Part shown: in pieces, positions 17,454 to 24,987 of the stretch
Position numbering within the stretch: the first letter of the stretch is position 1
How the letters are laid out: the number at the start of each line of letters is the position of its first letter
Source: Spartobacteria bacterium UBA6821
GTDB taxonomy: Bacteria > Verrucomicrobiota > Verrucomicrobiia > Chthoniobacterales > UBA6821
Assembly (NCBI GenBank): GCA_002452515.1
Contig: DKEN01000055.1
Coordinates: forward strand, 63,475-95,437
Reading direction: 5' to 3'
DNA: 31,963 bases
Notes under the pieces: model-generated
What the model saw: the letters and a program-made list of their open reading frames with translations, nothing else
Database searches by the model: none
What the model was told of the DNA's origin: nothing
Translations under genes and position numbers: made by a program

Positions 17454-18667
17454 TGCCCACGACGACACCTGATCTCTCTAGTCTACCCGACAAGCATGGC
17501 CATTTCGGCCCTTACGGCGGGCGCTTTGTTCCCGAAACCCTCATGACGGCTCTTCTGGAACTGGAGCGCGAATATGCATCCGCCCGCCAGGATCCTTCCT
17601 TTCGGAGTGAACTGGCCTACCTGCTCCATGATTTTGTCGGCAGACCCACTCCCCTCTATTTTGCGGAGCGCCTTACCAGTAAACTTGGCGGGGCAAAAAT
17701 CTACCTCAAGCGCGAGGATTTGCTCCATACCGGCGCACATAAGATTAATAACGCCATCGGTCAGATCCTCCTTGCACGGCGTATGGGCAAACGCCGGATC
17801 ATCGCGGAGACCGGTGCCGGCCAGCATGGGGTGGCCACAGCCACGGTTGCTGCCCGCTTCGGATTCGAATGCTGTATCTACATGGGTGCGGTCGATATGG
17901 AACGCCAGGCTCTCAATGTGGCCAGGATGCGCTTTCTGGGAGCCAAGGTTGTCGGCGTAACCGCAGGCCAGGCGACTCTCAAGGAGGCGATCAATGAGGC
18001 GATGCGAGACTGGGTTACCAATGTGCGCGATACCCACTACATTCTTGGCTCGGCCCTTGGCGCTCATCCCTATCCGATGATTGTGCGTGATTTTCATCGC
18101 GTGATCGGGGACGAAGCACGTCAGCAGATTCTCCAGCGCGAGGAACGACTCCCCGATCATTTGATCGCCTGCGTTGGTGGGGGCAGCAATGCCATTGGAC
18201 TTTTCTATGCCTTTCTCAAGGACGAGGGGGTCCGCATGACCGGCGTGGAGGCAGGTGGAGGCGGTATTATCCGTGGACAACATGCCGCACGTTTTCAGGG
18301 GGGAAAGCTCGGTGTCCTTCAAGGCACAAAAACATGGCTACTGGCCGACAACGATGGCCAGATCGAGCTGACACATTCCGTCTCCGCCGGACTTGATTAT
18401 GCAGCGATCGGACCGGAACACAGCTTTCTCCGCGATGCTGGCCGCGTCGATTATTCCTATGCCACAGATGAGGAGGCCCTGTCAGCCTTCCATGTACTCT
18501 CATGCACAGAAGGGATCATTCCCGCACTGGAATCTGCCCACGCGATCGCCGAGGTGATCAAGGTAGCCCCCACGATGGAACTGGATCAGATCATCATTGC
18601 CAATCTGTCAGGCCGCGGAGACAAGGATGTCCATCAGGTGATGGAGTTGGAGTCGCTGAAAAGTTGA
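17453..18667 (+). CDS. trpB: Tryptophan synthase beta chain
   Basis: Condenses indole with serine to give tryptophan, using pyridoxal phosphate. The 404-residue protein shows [15 protein letters not shown], the PLP lysine in [15 protein letters not shown] (Lys 97), [16 protein letters not shown], the phosphate-binding [15 protein letters not shown], and [19 protein letters not shown] near the end. This is the classical TrpB1 type that pairs with TrpA; trpA is not in the window, and the other trp genes are also absent. ATG 17453 overlaps the mutY stop as TGATG, so translation is probably coupled. The pairing of mutY with trpB has no obvious metabolic reason. Confidence 0.97.
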   Translation: MPTTTPDLSSLPDKHGHFGPYGGRFVPETLMTALLELEREYASARQDPSFRSELAYLLHDFVGRPTPLYFAERLTSKLGGAKIYLKREDLLHTGAHKINNAIGQILLARRMGKRRIIAETGAGQHGVATATVAARFGFECCIYMGAVDMERQALNVARMRFLGAKVVGVTAGQATLKEAINEAMRDWVTNVRDTHYILGSALGAHPYPMIVRDFHRVIGDEARQQILQREERLPDHLIACVGGGSNAIGLFYAFLKDEGVRMTGVEAGGGGIIRGQHAARFQGGKLGVLQGTKTWLLADNDGQIELTHSVSAGLDYAAIGPEHSFLRDAGRVDYSYATDEEALSAFHVLSCTEGIIPALESAHAIAEVIKVAPTMELDQIIIANLSGRGDKDVHQVMELESLKS

Positions 18668-18707
18668 GGCAGCCATTCCCACAACTCCCTCTCAATTTAA
18701 GCAATTC

Positions 18708-19268
18708 TTACCAGAAACTTCTGGGCACGGAGACTTTGTCTCCAGGCTGAAGAGTGGGATCAGGCACCTGATTCTGCCTGACTTTTTTGATGTTCACCAA
18801 GGTACGAGTACCGTTTCTCAGGATTTCAACCTTTGTCTGATCAGCATAATCGGTTAGACCACCCGTCGCCGCGATTGCCCCCAAAAGGGTCAGGTCAGGT
18901 GTATAATGCACGCGTTGGGGTACACGAACATCACCTTCCACATCCACCAGTCGGTCAAACTGCACTGAAATCGTAATCACCGGGGTAGTGTAAATTCCTC
19001 CCGACTTATAAGCCGTTTCAATGCTTTGCTGCACATCAGCCTGTTTCAGGCCCCCCGCATGAATCTTGCCAATGTAGGGCATGTTGATATCTCCCTTTCC
19101 ATCTACGGTGTAGATTCCCGAGATTTGATTGATCTCATCCACAGGCACGCCCCCGATACGAATCGTCAACGAATCCCCTGTGCGGAGGGCTACATCATCT
19201 GCACGGCAATTGAGGCTCCCGGCAGCCAAGGAGGTCACGATCCCGATGATGCATAGAATTTTTTTCAT
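18708..19268 (-). CDS. Short polysaccharide export protein (Wza-like OPX, Poly_export/SLBB)
   Basis: A 186-residue periplasmic protein. After a signal peptide (about residues 1-23) comes the Poly_export domain (LRTGDSLTIRIGGVPVDEIN, YTVDGKGDINMPYIGKIHAG, then KQADVQQSIETAYKSGGIY), followed by one SLBB-like beta-grasp unit (FDRLVDVEGDVRVPQRVHYT, LTLLGAIAATGGLTDYADQT). It ends PGDKVSVPRSFW. Wza has about 380 residues and a C-terminal helix that makes its own outer-membrane pore; this protein stops before that part. The Cys at the end of the signal is not in a standard lipobox (GSLNC), so it is probably not a lipoprotein. It is last in a three-gene cluster with a Wzc-type kinase and a beta-barrel, which suggests it works with that barrel. 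Confidence 0.9.
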   Translation of the reverse strand: MKKILCIIGIVTSLAAGSLNCRADDVALRTGDSLTIRIGGVPVDEINQISGIYTVDGKGDINMPYIGKIHAGGLKQADVQQSIETAYKSGGIYTTPVITISVQFDRLVDVEGDVRVPQRVHYTPDLTLLGAIAATGGLTDYADQTKVEILRNGTRTLVNIKKVRQNQVPDPTLQPGDKVSVPRSFW

Positions 19269-19279
19269 GAAAAAACGGC

Positions 19280-21442
19280 TTAGTATTCTCCGGATGGAGT
19301 GTTGGAGGCAACAGCCCCTGCTTTTTTGGATGGTGATCCCGAAGCCTTGGAAGAGAGGTTTGTCGATTTCTCCGTGCTGTAGTACTGATAATAGCTCGTA
19401 TAATATTCATAATACTCGTCATGACGGGTATCGGTGTTGTTGAGCACGCACCCGATGATATTGGCGCCGACATTCACGAGCGCATATTTGACGCGCTGAA
19501 GCATGGAACGGGGGAATCGACGGTGTTGCACAACCACGATGGTCATGTCAACGGCACTGGCTATCACGGAGGCATCACTCACGCCCAGAATCGGCGGTGA
19601 ATCGAAGAAGACAATATCATAGCTGCTTTTGACCTGCTCCATCAGATCAATCATGCGTTGGGAGTTTAGGATACCTACGGCATCAACCGGCAAACGACCG
19701 CTGGGCATGAAATAGAGGTTTTCCACATCCGTCTTGAAGACAAGATCATCAAGTGGAATATCCGTCGTGAGATAATCACTGAGACCTCGCTCGTTGCTAA
19801 TGTCAAAGAACCGGTGCTGCGAGGGACGGCGCAAATCGGCATCCACAATCAGGGTGCGGTATCCGCCTGCGGCGAAGGTAAATGCCAGGTTGTTGAGAGT
19901 CGTTGATTTTCCCTCGCCCGCTCCACCGCTGACCATTGTCAGCGTTTTTACATCGGGGGACTTGCGGTTGAATTCGATATTCGTGCGCATGATGCGATAG
20001 CCCTCCGCATCAAGACAATCGGAAGGAGCGTCTTTGAGAACAGGCACATCCTTAGGAATCACGGCGAGTACAGGAACACCGAGTGCGGCCTCGACATCCT
20101 GCATGGTCTTGACACTCGTATCCAGATACTCGATCAGGAAGGCAAGTCCGATACCAAGCGCAAGCCCCACCGCCACGGCGATGAGCATGTTCTGTCCCAC
20201 CTTGGGTTTGGCTGGATAGTCGGCTATTTCAGCTTTTTCCCAAATGGTTGCGGGACTCTGTGGCATCTGACGCTGCATAACCTCGGTGGAATAGCGGGTT
20301 TCCGCCGATTCCAGAATGCGCTTGGCTTTCAGATATTCGTTCTTGGCCTGCTGATACCCCATTTCATTTGTCTTGGCACCTTGCTGATCCTTACGCGCTT
20401 CAACCAGCTTGGTTTCCATCGCTTCAAGGGACTTCTGGGAAATTTCCAGATTGGAATCAAGGGACTTTCTGAGGTTGGTGATCCCGTCCTGCAATTGCTT
20501 TGCATAGACATCTTTTCTGGCACGGAGTGACTGAACAGTGGGATGGTTTGTTCCCAGCCCGGAAGCCAGCAGATGAGCCTCATCGGAAACAGCCGTCTCG
20601 TATTCGGGAAGGATCTGCGAGATCGTCGAATCATCCATCTCGAATGTTTTGAGACTTCTCATGATCTGATCGTCGGTCATGGCCTTGATCTGATCTTGTT
20701 TGGAACGAAGGGTGGCGACCTTGATCCTCATGTCATTCACCTGGCTCTCCGTATTAATAAGCACCTGATCCTCGACAGGCTTGGTCTCCTCGATCGTCTC
20801 CGGATCGGTATCATTTATATTCGCGTCAATACGGATTTTCGTCATGGCATCACGCAATTCTTCCGTTTTTTCACGTTGCTTAGTCACCTCGTCGTCGAGT
20901 TGCACAAGGGAGCGCGCCACCCAACTCTGCTGTTCGTCAATTCGCTTTTTCTGATATTCTACCGCGATGGTATTGGCCAGATCGGCCGCCTCCTGCCTGT
21001 CTTTATCGAGAACAGAAATCTGAATTAGGTCCGTGTTGCGCACTTCGGAAACCGTCATCATGGAGAGCAGTCTTTGATAGGTGAGTTCCCTTGAACGCAT
21101 ATCCCATTTCTGCATGAGTTTCAGCGCATCTATCACAGGATAGAGAATCTCCTTGCGCTGGATGATTTGGAATTGGGTGGTCGAGAAACGGGGATCATAG
21201 CGCTCCCCATCTGATGATTCACCGTTGAAAATATGCATCTTGTTGTCCTCTTTGACCTGCATGGTTACCGAGGAAAGATACTGTCGAGGCGTCAGATAAG
21301 TACCGATGCCTACGGTGATGACTACCAAGAGAAAAACGAGGATAATAAGCGGGAGTCGGACCCGGATGACGCGCCAGTAGTCGAGAAGGTGAAGCTTGAT
21401 TTCTCCGGAACCAGCTTCTGAAAAATTTTGTGAGGTCTGCAT
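19280..21442 (-). CDS. Wzc-type polysaccharide co-polymerase / tyrosine autokinase
   Basis: A 720-residue inner-membrane protein that controls chain length and export of exopolysaccharide. It has an N-terminal Wzz domain with a membrane helix at about 31-50, a long periplasmic coiled-coil-rich section (about 60-400), a second helix at about 419-437, then a cytosolic BY-kinase domain. The kinase has Walker A GGAGEGKST (506-514), Walker A' LIVDADLRRP (531-540) and Walker B DIVFFDSPPILG (from about 609). The tail has a cluster of eight Tyr at 677-688 (EYYEYYTSYYQYY) and a terminal Tyr 720; these are expected autophosphorylation sites. ATG 21442 has no Shine-Dalgarno sequence. It lies 11 bases upstream of the Wza-like gene and 106 bases after the beta-barrel gene, so cotranscription is likely. 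Confidence 0.95.
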   Translation of the reverse strand: MQTSQNFSEAGSGEIKLHLLDYWRVIRVRLPLIILVFLLVVITVGIGTYLTPRQYLSSVTMQVKEDNKMHIFNGESSDGERYDPRFSTTQFQIIQRKEILYPVIDALKLMQKWDMRSRELTYQRLLSMMTVSEVRNTDLIQISVLDKDRQEAADLANTIAVEYQKKRIDEQQSWVARSLVQLDDEVTKQREKTEELRDAMTKIRIDANINDTDPETIEETKPVEDQVLINTESQVNDMRIKVATLRSKQDQIKAMTDDQIMRSLKTFEMDDSTISQILPEYETAVSDEAHLLASGLGTNHPTVQSLRARKDVYAKQLQDGITNLRKSLDSNLEISQKSLEAMETKLVEARKDQQGAKTNEMGYQQAKNEYLKAKRILESAETRYSTEVMQRQMPQSPATIWEKAEIADYPAKPKVGQNMLIAVAVGLALGIGLAFLIEYLDTSVKTMQDVEAALGVPVLAVIPKDVPVLKDAPSDCLDAEGYRIMRTNIEFNRKSPDVKTLTMVSGGAGEGKSTTLNNLAFTFAAGGYRTLIVDADLRRPSQHRFFDISNERGLSDYLTTDIPLDDLVFKTDVENLYFMPSGRLPVDAVGILNSQRMIDLMEQVKSSYDIVFFDSPPILGVSDASVIASAVDMTIVVVQHRRFPRSMLQRVKYALVNVGANIIGCVLNNTDTRHDEYYEYYTSYYQYYSTEKSTNLSSKASGSPSKKAGAVASNTPSGEY

Positions 21443-21548
21443 GAAAATAGCTTGAAGGGTGAGACTGTAGCCGAGACGGGTAAAAACGCAAACCCGTTAT
21501 CAGTTTTCCCCCTATAAGTTCGGATGATGAAAAATAAGGGTTGCGGGG

Positions 21549-23165
21549 TTATAATCCAGCGCTGATCTGAAGGTAGGTGATGCCCCTGTTATACTCCTGA
21601 CCAAGGGAGGAGGCAGAGGAGGATGTCAGGTATTGGTAGCCCAGTGAGAGATTGATGATCCGGTTTAGGATATAGGAGAGACTGGCGTTGGCCTGAATAT
21701 TTGTCTGGTTGTAGGAGGGAATTGTCGTAGAACCAGAAACACTCGGATACTGGCTCAGCAGATAGAAAATTCCGACATTAACGGTTAACTTCGTGAAAAT
21801 CCCCTGCGAGTAGTTCAACCCGGAATTAAGGGTTGTAGAATAGCTTGCGTTATTCTGACCCGACGGCTGAGTGCCGTAATGGGCCATCCAGCTGAGGCTG
21901 GAGCGTTTTGCAAAGGCCCAGCTGAAGTTACTATCCAGAGAGGGGCCAAAGTAAGGCGTGGTATTTTGGGACTGTCTCGTTTCTCCGCCAAGCCGGAAAT
22001 TCCAAAACCATTTGGGATTGAAAATGTGATCAAAGCCAACAAGCAGCGACTGTCCGGTACTGTTATTGGCACTGTTCTGATACTCGTAGAAATTGGCGTT
22101 GTAATCAAGAACAGCGGTCGTGGTCGGCTTCACCAGATAGCGGAACGATTGGGAAAATCCAGGGTTACTGAATCCCTGTCCGGCACTGTTGCTGGTACTA
22201 TTCTGATCCGGATAATAACTCCCCGTGAGACTCAAGCGAGTCACTGTTGTCAAGAGATCAGACCACTGATAGGCAGCAGCGAAACTGTTGGCCGAATAAT
22301 AGTAGGGATTGTAGCCCGAGTTGTTGGCCGTTCCGATCAGTGTAATGTTGGGTTGCTGCTGGTAGGAGCTGGAACTGTTGAATGTGAAAACAAGACGGGG
22401 ATTGAAGCGATACTCGACGTCCAACCCCAACCCCATTGTTCCCTGAAGCGGTTTTGTGATGTCGGGATTAAGGTAACGGGTCACTCCGCCAGTGAGATCG
22501 AGATTGATATTCAACCTCGGGGCACCAAAACGGTAACTTACGCCTCCGTTTAAATTCGCATAGGTGCTGGCAATCGCATTGGTGCCTCCTGCACTGTTCA
22601 CATTATCATCGTAGCCGCCCCGCACTGCGGCCTGAAAGCGCAGTTTTTTTGCCCAATCGAACATTCCGGCCAACGCCCCCGGTCCTGCCGGGGCATCATT
22701 GTCCAGCTTCATGTTCGGCATTCCCATCGAGGCGGGTGCAAAATCGGGATTTCCAGCCGGTTGAGCACTCGGGAGATTGAGACTCAGGGCTGAGGGTGGA
22801 TTAAAAACCGGTGTAGGTTGTGGGATTGGGGGTTGATCCGTCGAAGGCGTCGGAGAGGCCTCCGGAAGCGAATTGGTTGGAGGCGGAAGATCTGGCGTTG
22901 GCAGGACAACGGAGGGTGGCGTCACCTGCATGGAAGAACTTGCATCCGGCGTGGCGGCGGGAAGTGGCAAATGACCCGGCGATTGGGATTGCCCGGAGTC
23001 GCTCGGTGATGAAGAGGATGATCCCTGACCGGACCCCTGTGAAGCGCCTTGCGACGAAGAGGAGTCACCTCCTCCACCATCCTGGGCAACAACAATCCCT
23101 CCGGTCGTCAATACCAGAATCAGGAGAAGAAAAAGTGAGCGTAAATTAAAATCGCGCAATCGCAC
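21549..23165 (-). CDS. Outer-membrane beta-barrel protein of the export cluster
   Basis: A 538-residue predicted outer-membrane protein. The signal peptide (residues 1-27, LFLLLILVLTTGGIVVA) is followed by a long Gly/Ser/Gln- then Pro-rich low-complexity stretch (about 28-165), and then by many alternating hydrophobic/aromatic strands typical of a barrel (YRFGAPRLNINLDLTGGV, LDVEYRFNPRLVFTFN, and the ending GITYLQISAGL). A barrel of roughly 16-18 strands is inferred, not counted. The start is GTG 23165; no ATG is near. It precedes the Wzc-type and Wza-like genes on the same strand, so it is a good candidate for the outer-membrane channel of that system. No homologue with a known function is recognised directly. 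Confidence 0.82.
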   Translation of the reverse strand: MRLRDFNLRSLFLLLILVLTTGGIVVAQDGGGGDSSSSQGASQGSGQGSSSSSPSDSGQSQSPGHLPLPAATPDASSSMQVTPPSVVLPTPDLPPPTNSLPEASPTPSTDQPPIPQPTPVFNPPSALSLNLPSAQPAGNPDFAPASMGMPNMKLDNDAPAGPGALAGMFDWAKKLRFQAAVRGGYDDNVNSAGGTNAIASTYANLNGGVSYRFGAPRLNINLDLTGGVTRYLNPDITKPLQGTMGLGLDVEYRFNPRLVFTFNSSSSYQQQPNITLIGTANNSGYNPYYYSANSFAAAYQWSDLLTTVTRLSLTGSYYPDQNSTSNSAGQGFSNPGFSQSFRYLVKPTTTAVLDYNANFYEYQNSANNSTGQSLLVGFDHIFNPKWFWNFRLGGETRQSQNTTPYFGPSLDSNFSWAFAKRSSLSWMAHYGTQPSGQNNASYSTTLNSGLNYSQGIFTKLTVNVGIFYLLSQYPSVSGSTTIPSYNQTNIQANASLSYILNRIINLSLGYQYLTSSSASSLGQEYNRGITYLQISAGL

Positions 23166-23285
23166 AAAGAGGGACGGTAAAATGAGCTTTTTTTTCGAAG
23201 GCCACCTTGTATGGCAGCATCTTCACGATGAATCAATGAGTTACCGAATCAAAAAACGGCAATCCATGCCTCAAAACAAGAGAGT

Positions 23286-24557
23286 ATGACAGAAAGTTCC
23301 ACTGGAAAAAACCCTCTTTCCCTTGAAGTGAAGACTCACTGCAGGTTACCCTGTCCGACTACTTTTATGAGCAAAAGCATTTTGGATCCAGCCCGCTTGG
23401 CAGGCATTGAACTGAGCAACGATGAGATCGCCCGTTACTCTCGGCATCTTATCATGCCCGAGGTGACCCTTGAGGGACAGAAGCGCCTGAAAGCTGCAAG
23501 CATCCTATGTATCGGTACAGGCGGACTCGGCTCGCCCATCGCCCTCTATCTGGCTGCCGCGGGCATCGGGCGCATCGGCCTTGTTGATTTCGACACCGTT
23601 GACTTCTCAAATCTCCAGCGTCAGATCCTGCATGGCACCCGTGACGTCGGACGCAAAAAAATCAATAGCGCGAGAGACACCATCAAGGAAATCAATCCGA
23701 ATGTGCAGGTTGATCTCCACGACTGCTTCTTCACCTCGGAGAATGCGGCAGAAATCGTGGCTCCCTATGACATCGTCATTGATGGCACGGACAACTTCCC
23801 GACCCGCTACCTTTCCAATGATGTCTGCGTCTTCCAGAAGAAGCCCAACATCTACGGCTCCATCTTCCGTTTTGACGGACAGTGTACCGTCTTTGCCCCT
23901 CACCTCGGTGGTCCGTGCTACCGATGTCTCTATCCCGAACCACCGCCTCCAGGCATGGTTCCGAGCTGCGCCGAGGGCGGCGTCCTGGGCGTCCTCCCCG
24001 GTATCATCGGCGTCATGCAGGCCATTGAGGCGATCAAGCTGATCGTCGGCATCGGAGATCCTCTCATCGGCCGCTTGGTTCACTTTGACGCGCTCAAGAT
24101 GAAGTTTCGCGAGTTTAAAATCCGGAAGGATCCAAAATGCCCCGTCTGTGGCGAGAACCCGACCGTCACCGAACTCATTGACTACGAAGTCTTCTGCGGC
24201 ATTCCGCAGGCTGCTGCCGCCGAGGAGGCGGAGGTACCCGTTCCCGAAGTCACCGTTGAGGAACTTCATACCAAACTCCAGAGCGGGGAAAAAATCACCC
24301 TGATCGATGTTCGTGAACAGTTTGAATGGGATATCGCCCGTATTCCCGGAGCGAAGCTCATCCCGCTCGGCGACCTCCATGGCCGGATGAGCGAACTCGA
24401 CAGCGCCGACACGATTTATCTCCAGTGCAAATCCGGCGTCCGTTCGGCCAATGCCCTGCGCGAACTTCAGAAGGCTGGATTCTCCAAGCTCTTCAATGTG
24501 AAGGGAGGCATCCTTGCCTGGGCTGACCGTATCGATTCCTCGATGGCAAAATACTAA
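23286..24557 (+). CDS. moeB: MoeB/ThiF-type adenylyltransferase fused to a C-terminal rhodanese domain
   Basis: Adenylates the C-terminal Gly of a small sulfur-carrier protein (MoaD, ThiS or similar) and, through the rhodanese part, can hand over sulfur. The E1-like domain has YSRHLIMPEVTLEGQKRLK, nucleotide loop GTGGLGSPIALYL, DFDTVDFSNLQRQ and DGTDNFPTRY. Zinc pairs are CYRC (211-214) and CPVC (285-288), and PSCAEGGVLG is the conserved Cys loop. The rhodanese domain starts near residue 322, with active-site Cys 381 in LQCKSGVRSANAL. The architecture resembles MOCS3/Uba4. The frame starts at ATG 23286 (preceded by AAGAGAG); ATG 23367 (MSKSILDPARL) fits the family better. It is divergent from the beta-barrel gene. 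The partner carrier protein is not nearby. Confidence 0.9.
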   Translation: MTESSTGKNPLSLEVKTHCRLPCPTTFMSKSILDPARLAGIELSNDEIARYSRHLIMPEVTLEGQKRLKAASILCIGTGGLGSPIALYLAAAGIGRIGLVDFDTVDFSNLQRQILHGTRDVGRKKINSARDTIKEINPNVQVDLHDCFFTSENAAEIVAPYDIVIDGTDNFPTRYLSNDVCVFQKKPNIYGSIFRFDGQCTVFAPHLGGPCYRCLYPEPPPPGMVPSCAEGGVLGVLPGIIGVMQAIEAIKLIVGIGDPLIGRLVHFDALKMKFREFKIRKDPKCPVCGENPTVTELIDYEVFCGIPQAAAAEEAEVPVPEVTVEELHTKLQSGEKITLIDVREQFEWDIARIPGAKLIPLGDLHGRMSELDSADTIYLQCKSGVRSANALRELQKAGFSKLFNVKGGILAWADRIDSSMAKY

Positions 24558-24577
24558 GGAACCACCGATTTCATTCG

Positions 24578-24796
24578 ATGCCGGATATCATCCAGAAATT
24601 GGAGGCCCTCTCCCTCCTGCTGCGTTGTCCTGTCACGGGGCAGCAACTGCATATTGCAACCCCGGAGGAGCTTCGCGCCCTTTCCGGAAATGCCGGGGAC
24701 GGCTTCCTCGTCCGCGAAGACAAGACCGCAGCCTTTCCTGTGGTGAACGGCATTCCCTCACTTCTTCCCGAATCCCTGATAGCCTTCAGCCTCTGA
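24578..24796 (+). CDS. Trm112-like small protein
   Basis: A 72-residue protein of the Trm112p-like family (YcaR/UPF0434 group). It shows LSLLLRCPVTGQQLHIA, then FLVREDKTAAFPVVNGIPSLLPE, the usual two-part signature. Bacterial members usually have a zinc-ribbon-like CPxC or only a partial set of Cys; here only one Cys (CPVT) remains, so zinc binding is unlikely. In eukaryotes and archaea, Trm112 activates methyltransferases; the bacterial role is unclear. It starts 20 bases after the MoeB stop, probably in the same transcript. Confidence 0.85.
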   Translation: MPDIIQKLEALSLLLRCPVTGQQLHIATPEELRALSGNAGDGFLVREDKTAAFPVVNGIPSLLPESLIAFSL

Positions 24797-24834
24797 ACTG
24801 ACAGCCTTCGTACTTCAGCCTAAAACCCTTTGTC

Positions 24835-24943
24835 TGCCGATGCTCCCGCATCAGGCATCCTCGTTGCACTCGGACTGCTCAGCTCACCGCTGCGCGATGA
24901 GGAAGTGCCTCGCATGACTAAGCCGCGTTCCCACGCGCCTTTT
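24835..24943 (+). promoter_or_regulatory. Structured leader upstream of thrS (possible attenuator)
   Basis: Three hairpins are visible by eye. Hairpin 1: TGCC-GATGC-TCCC-GCATC-A-GGCA (24835-24857). Hairpin 2: AGGCA...GC (24853-24867) with 24894-24910, about 14 pairs with two wobbles and one bulge. Hairpin 3: CGCGT-TCCC-ACGCG (24924-24937), followed by CCTTTTC. Hairpins 1 and 2 share GGCA (24854-24857), so they exclude each other. Hairpin 3 has a terminator-like T-run. It could be an attenuator for thrS, or the terminator of the MoeB-Trm112 operon. No T-box sequence is seen. Confidence 0.4.
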
Positions 24944-24979
24944 CACCTTTAACTTTTCCACCTTTAACTTTTAACTTTT
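24944..24979 (+). repeat. Short tandem repeats just before the thrS start
   Basis: CACCTTTAACTTTT occurs at 24944-24957 and again at 24959-24972 (15-base period), followed by a partial AACTTTT (24973-24979). The array ends eight bases before the thrS ATG and occupies the place of a ribosome site. Confidence 0.85.
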
Positions 24980-24987
24980 CCCCTTCC

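Noticed and set aside
21443..21548. Terminator between the beta-barrel and Wzc-type genes
   Set aside because: ACGGGT and ACCCGT can pair across a 10-base loop, but no T-run follows on the minus strand, so it is not a convincing terminator.
23166..23366. A small gene in the divergent gap before MoeB
   Set aside because: No frame here has a family-like product; the gap most likely holds promoters and possibly the true N-terminal region of MoeB.
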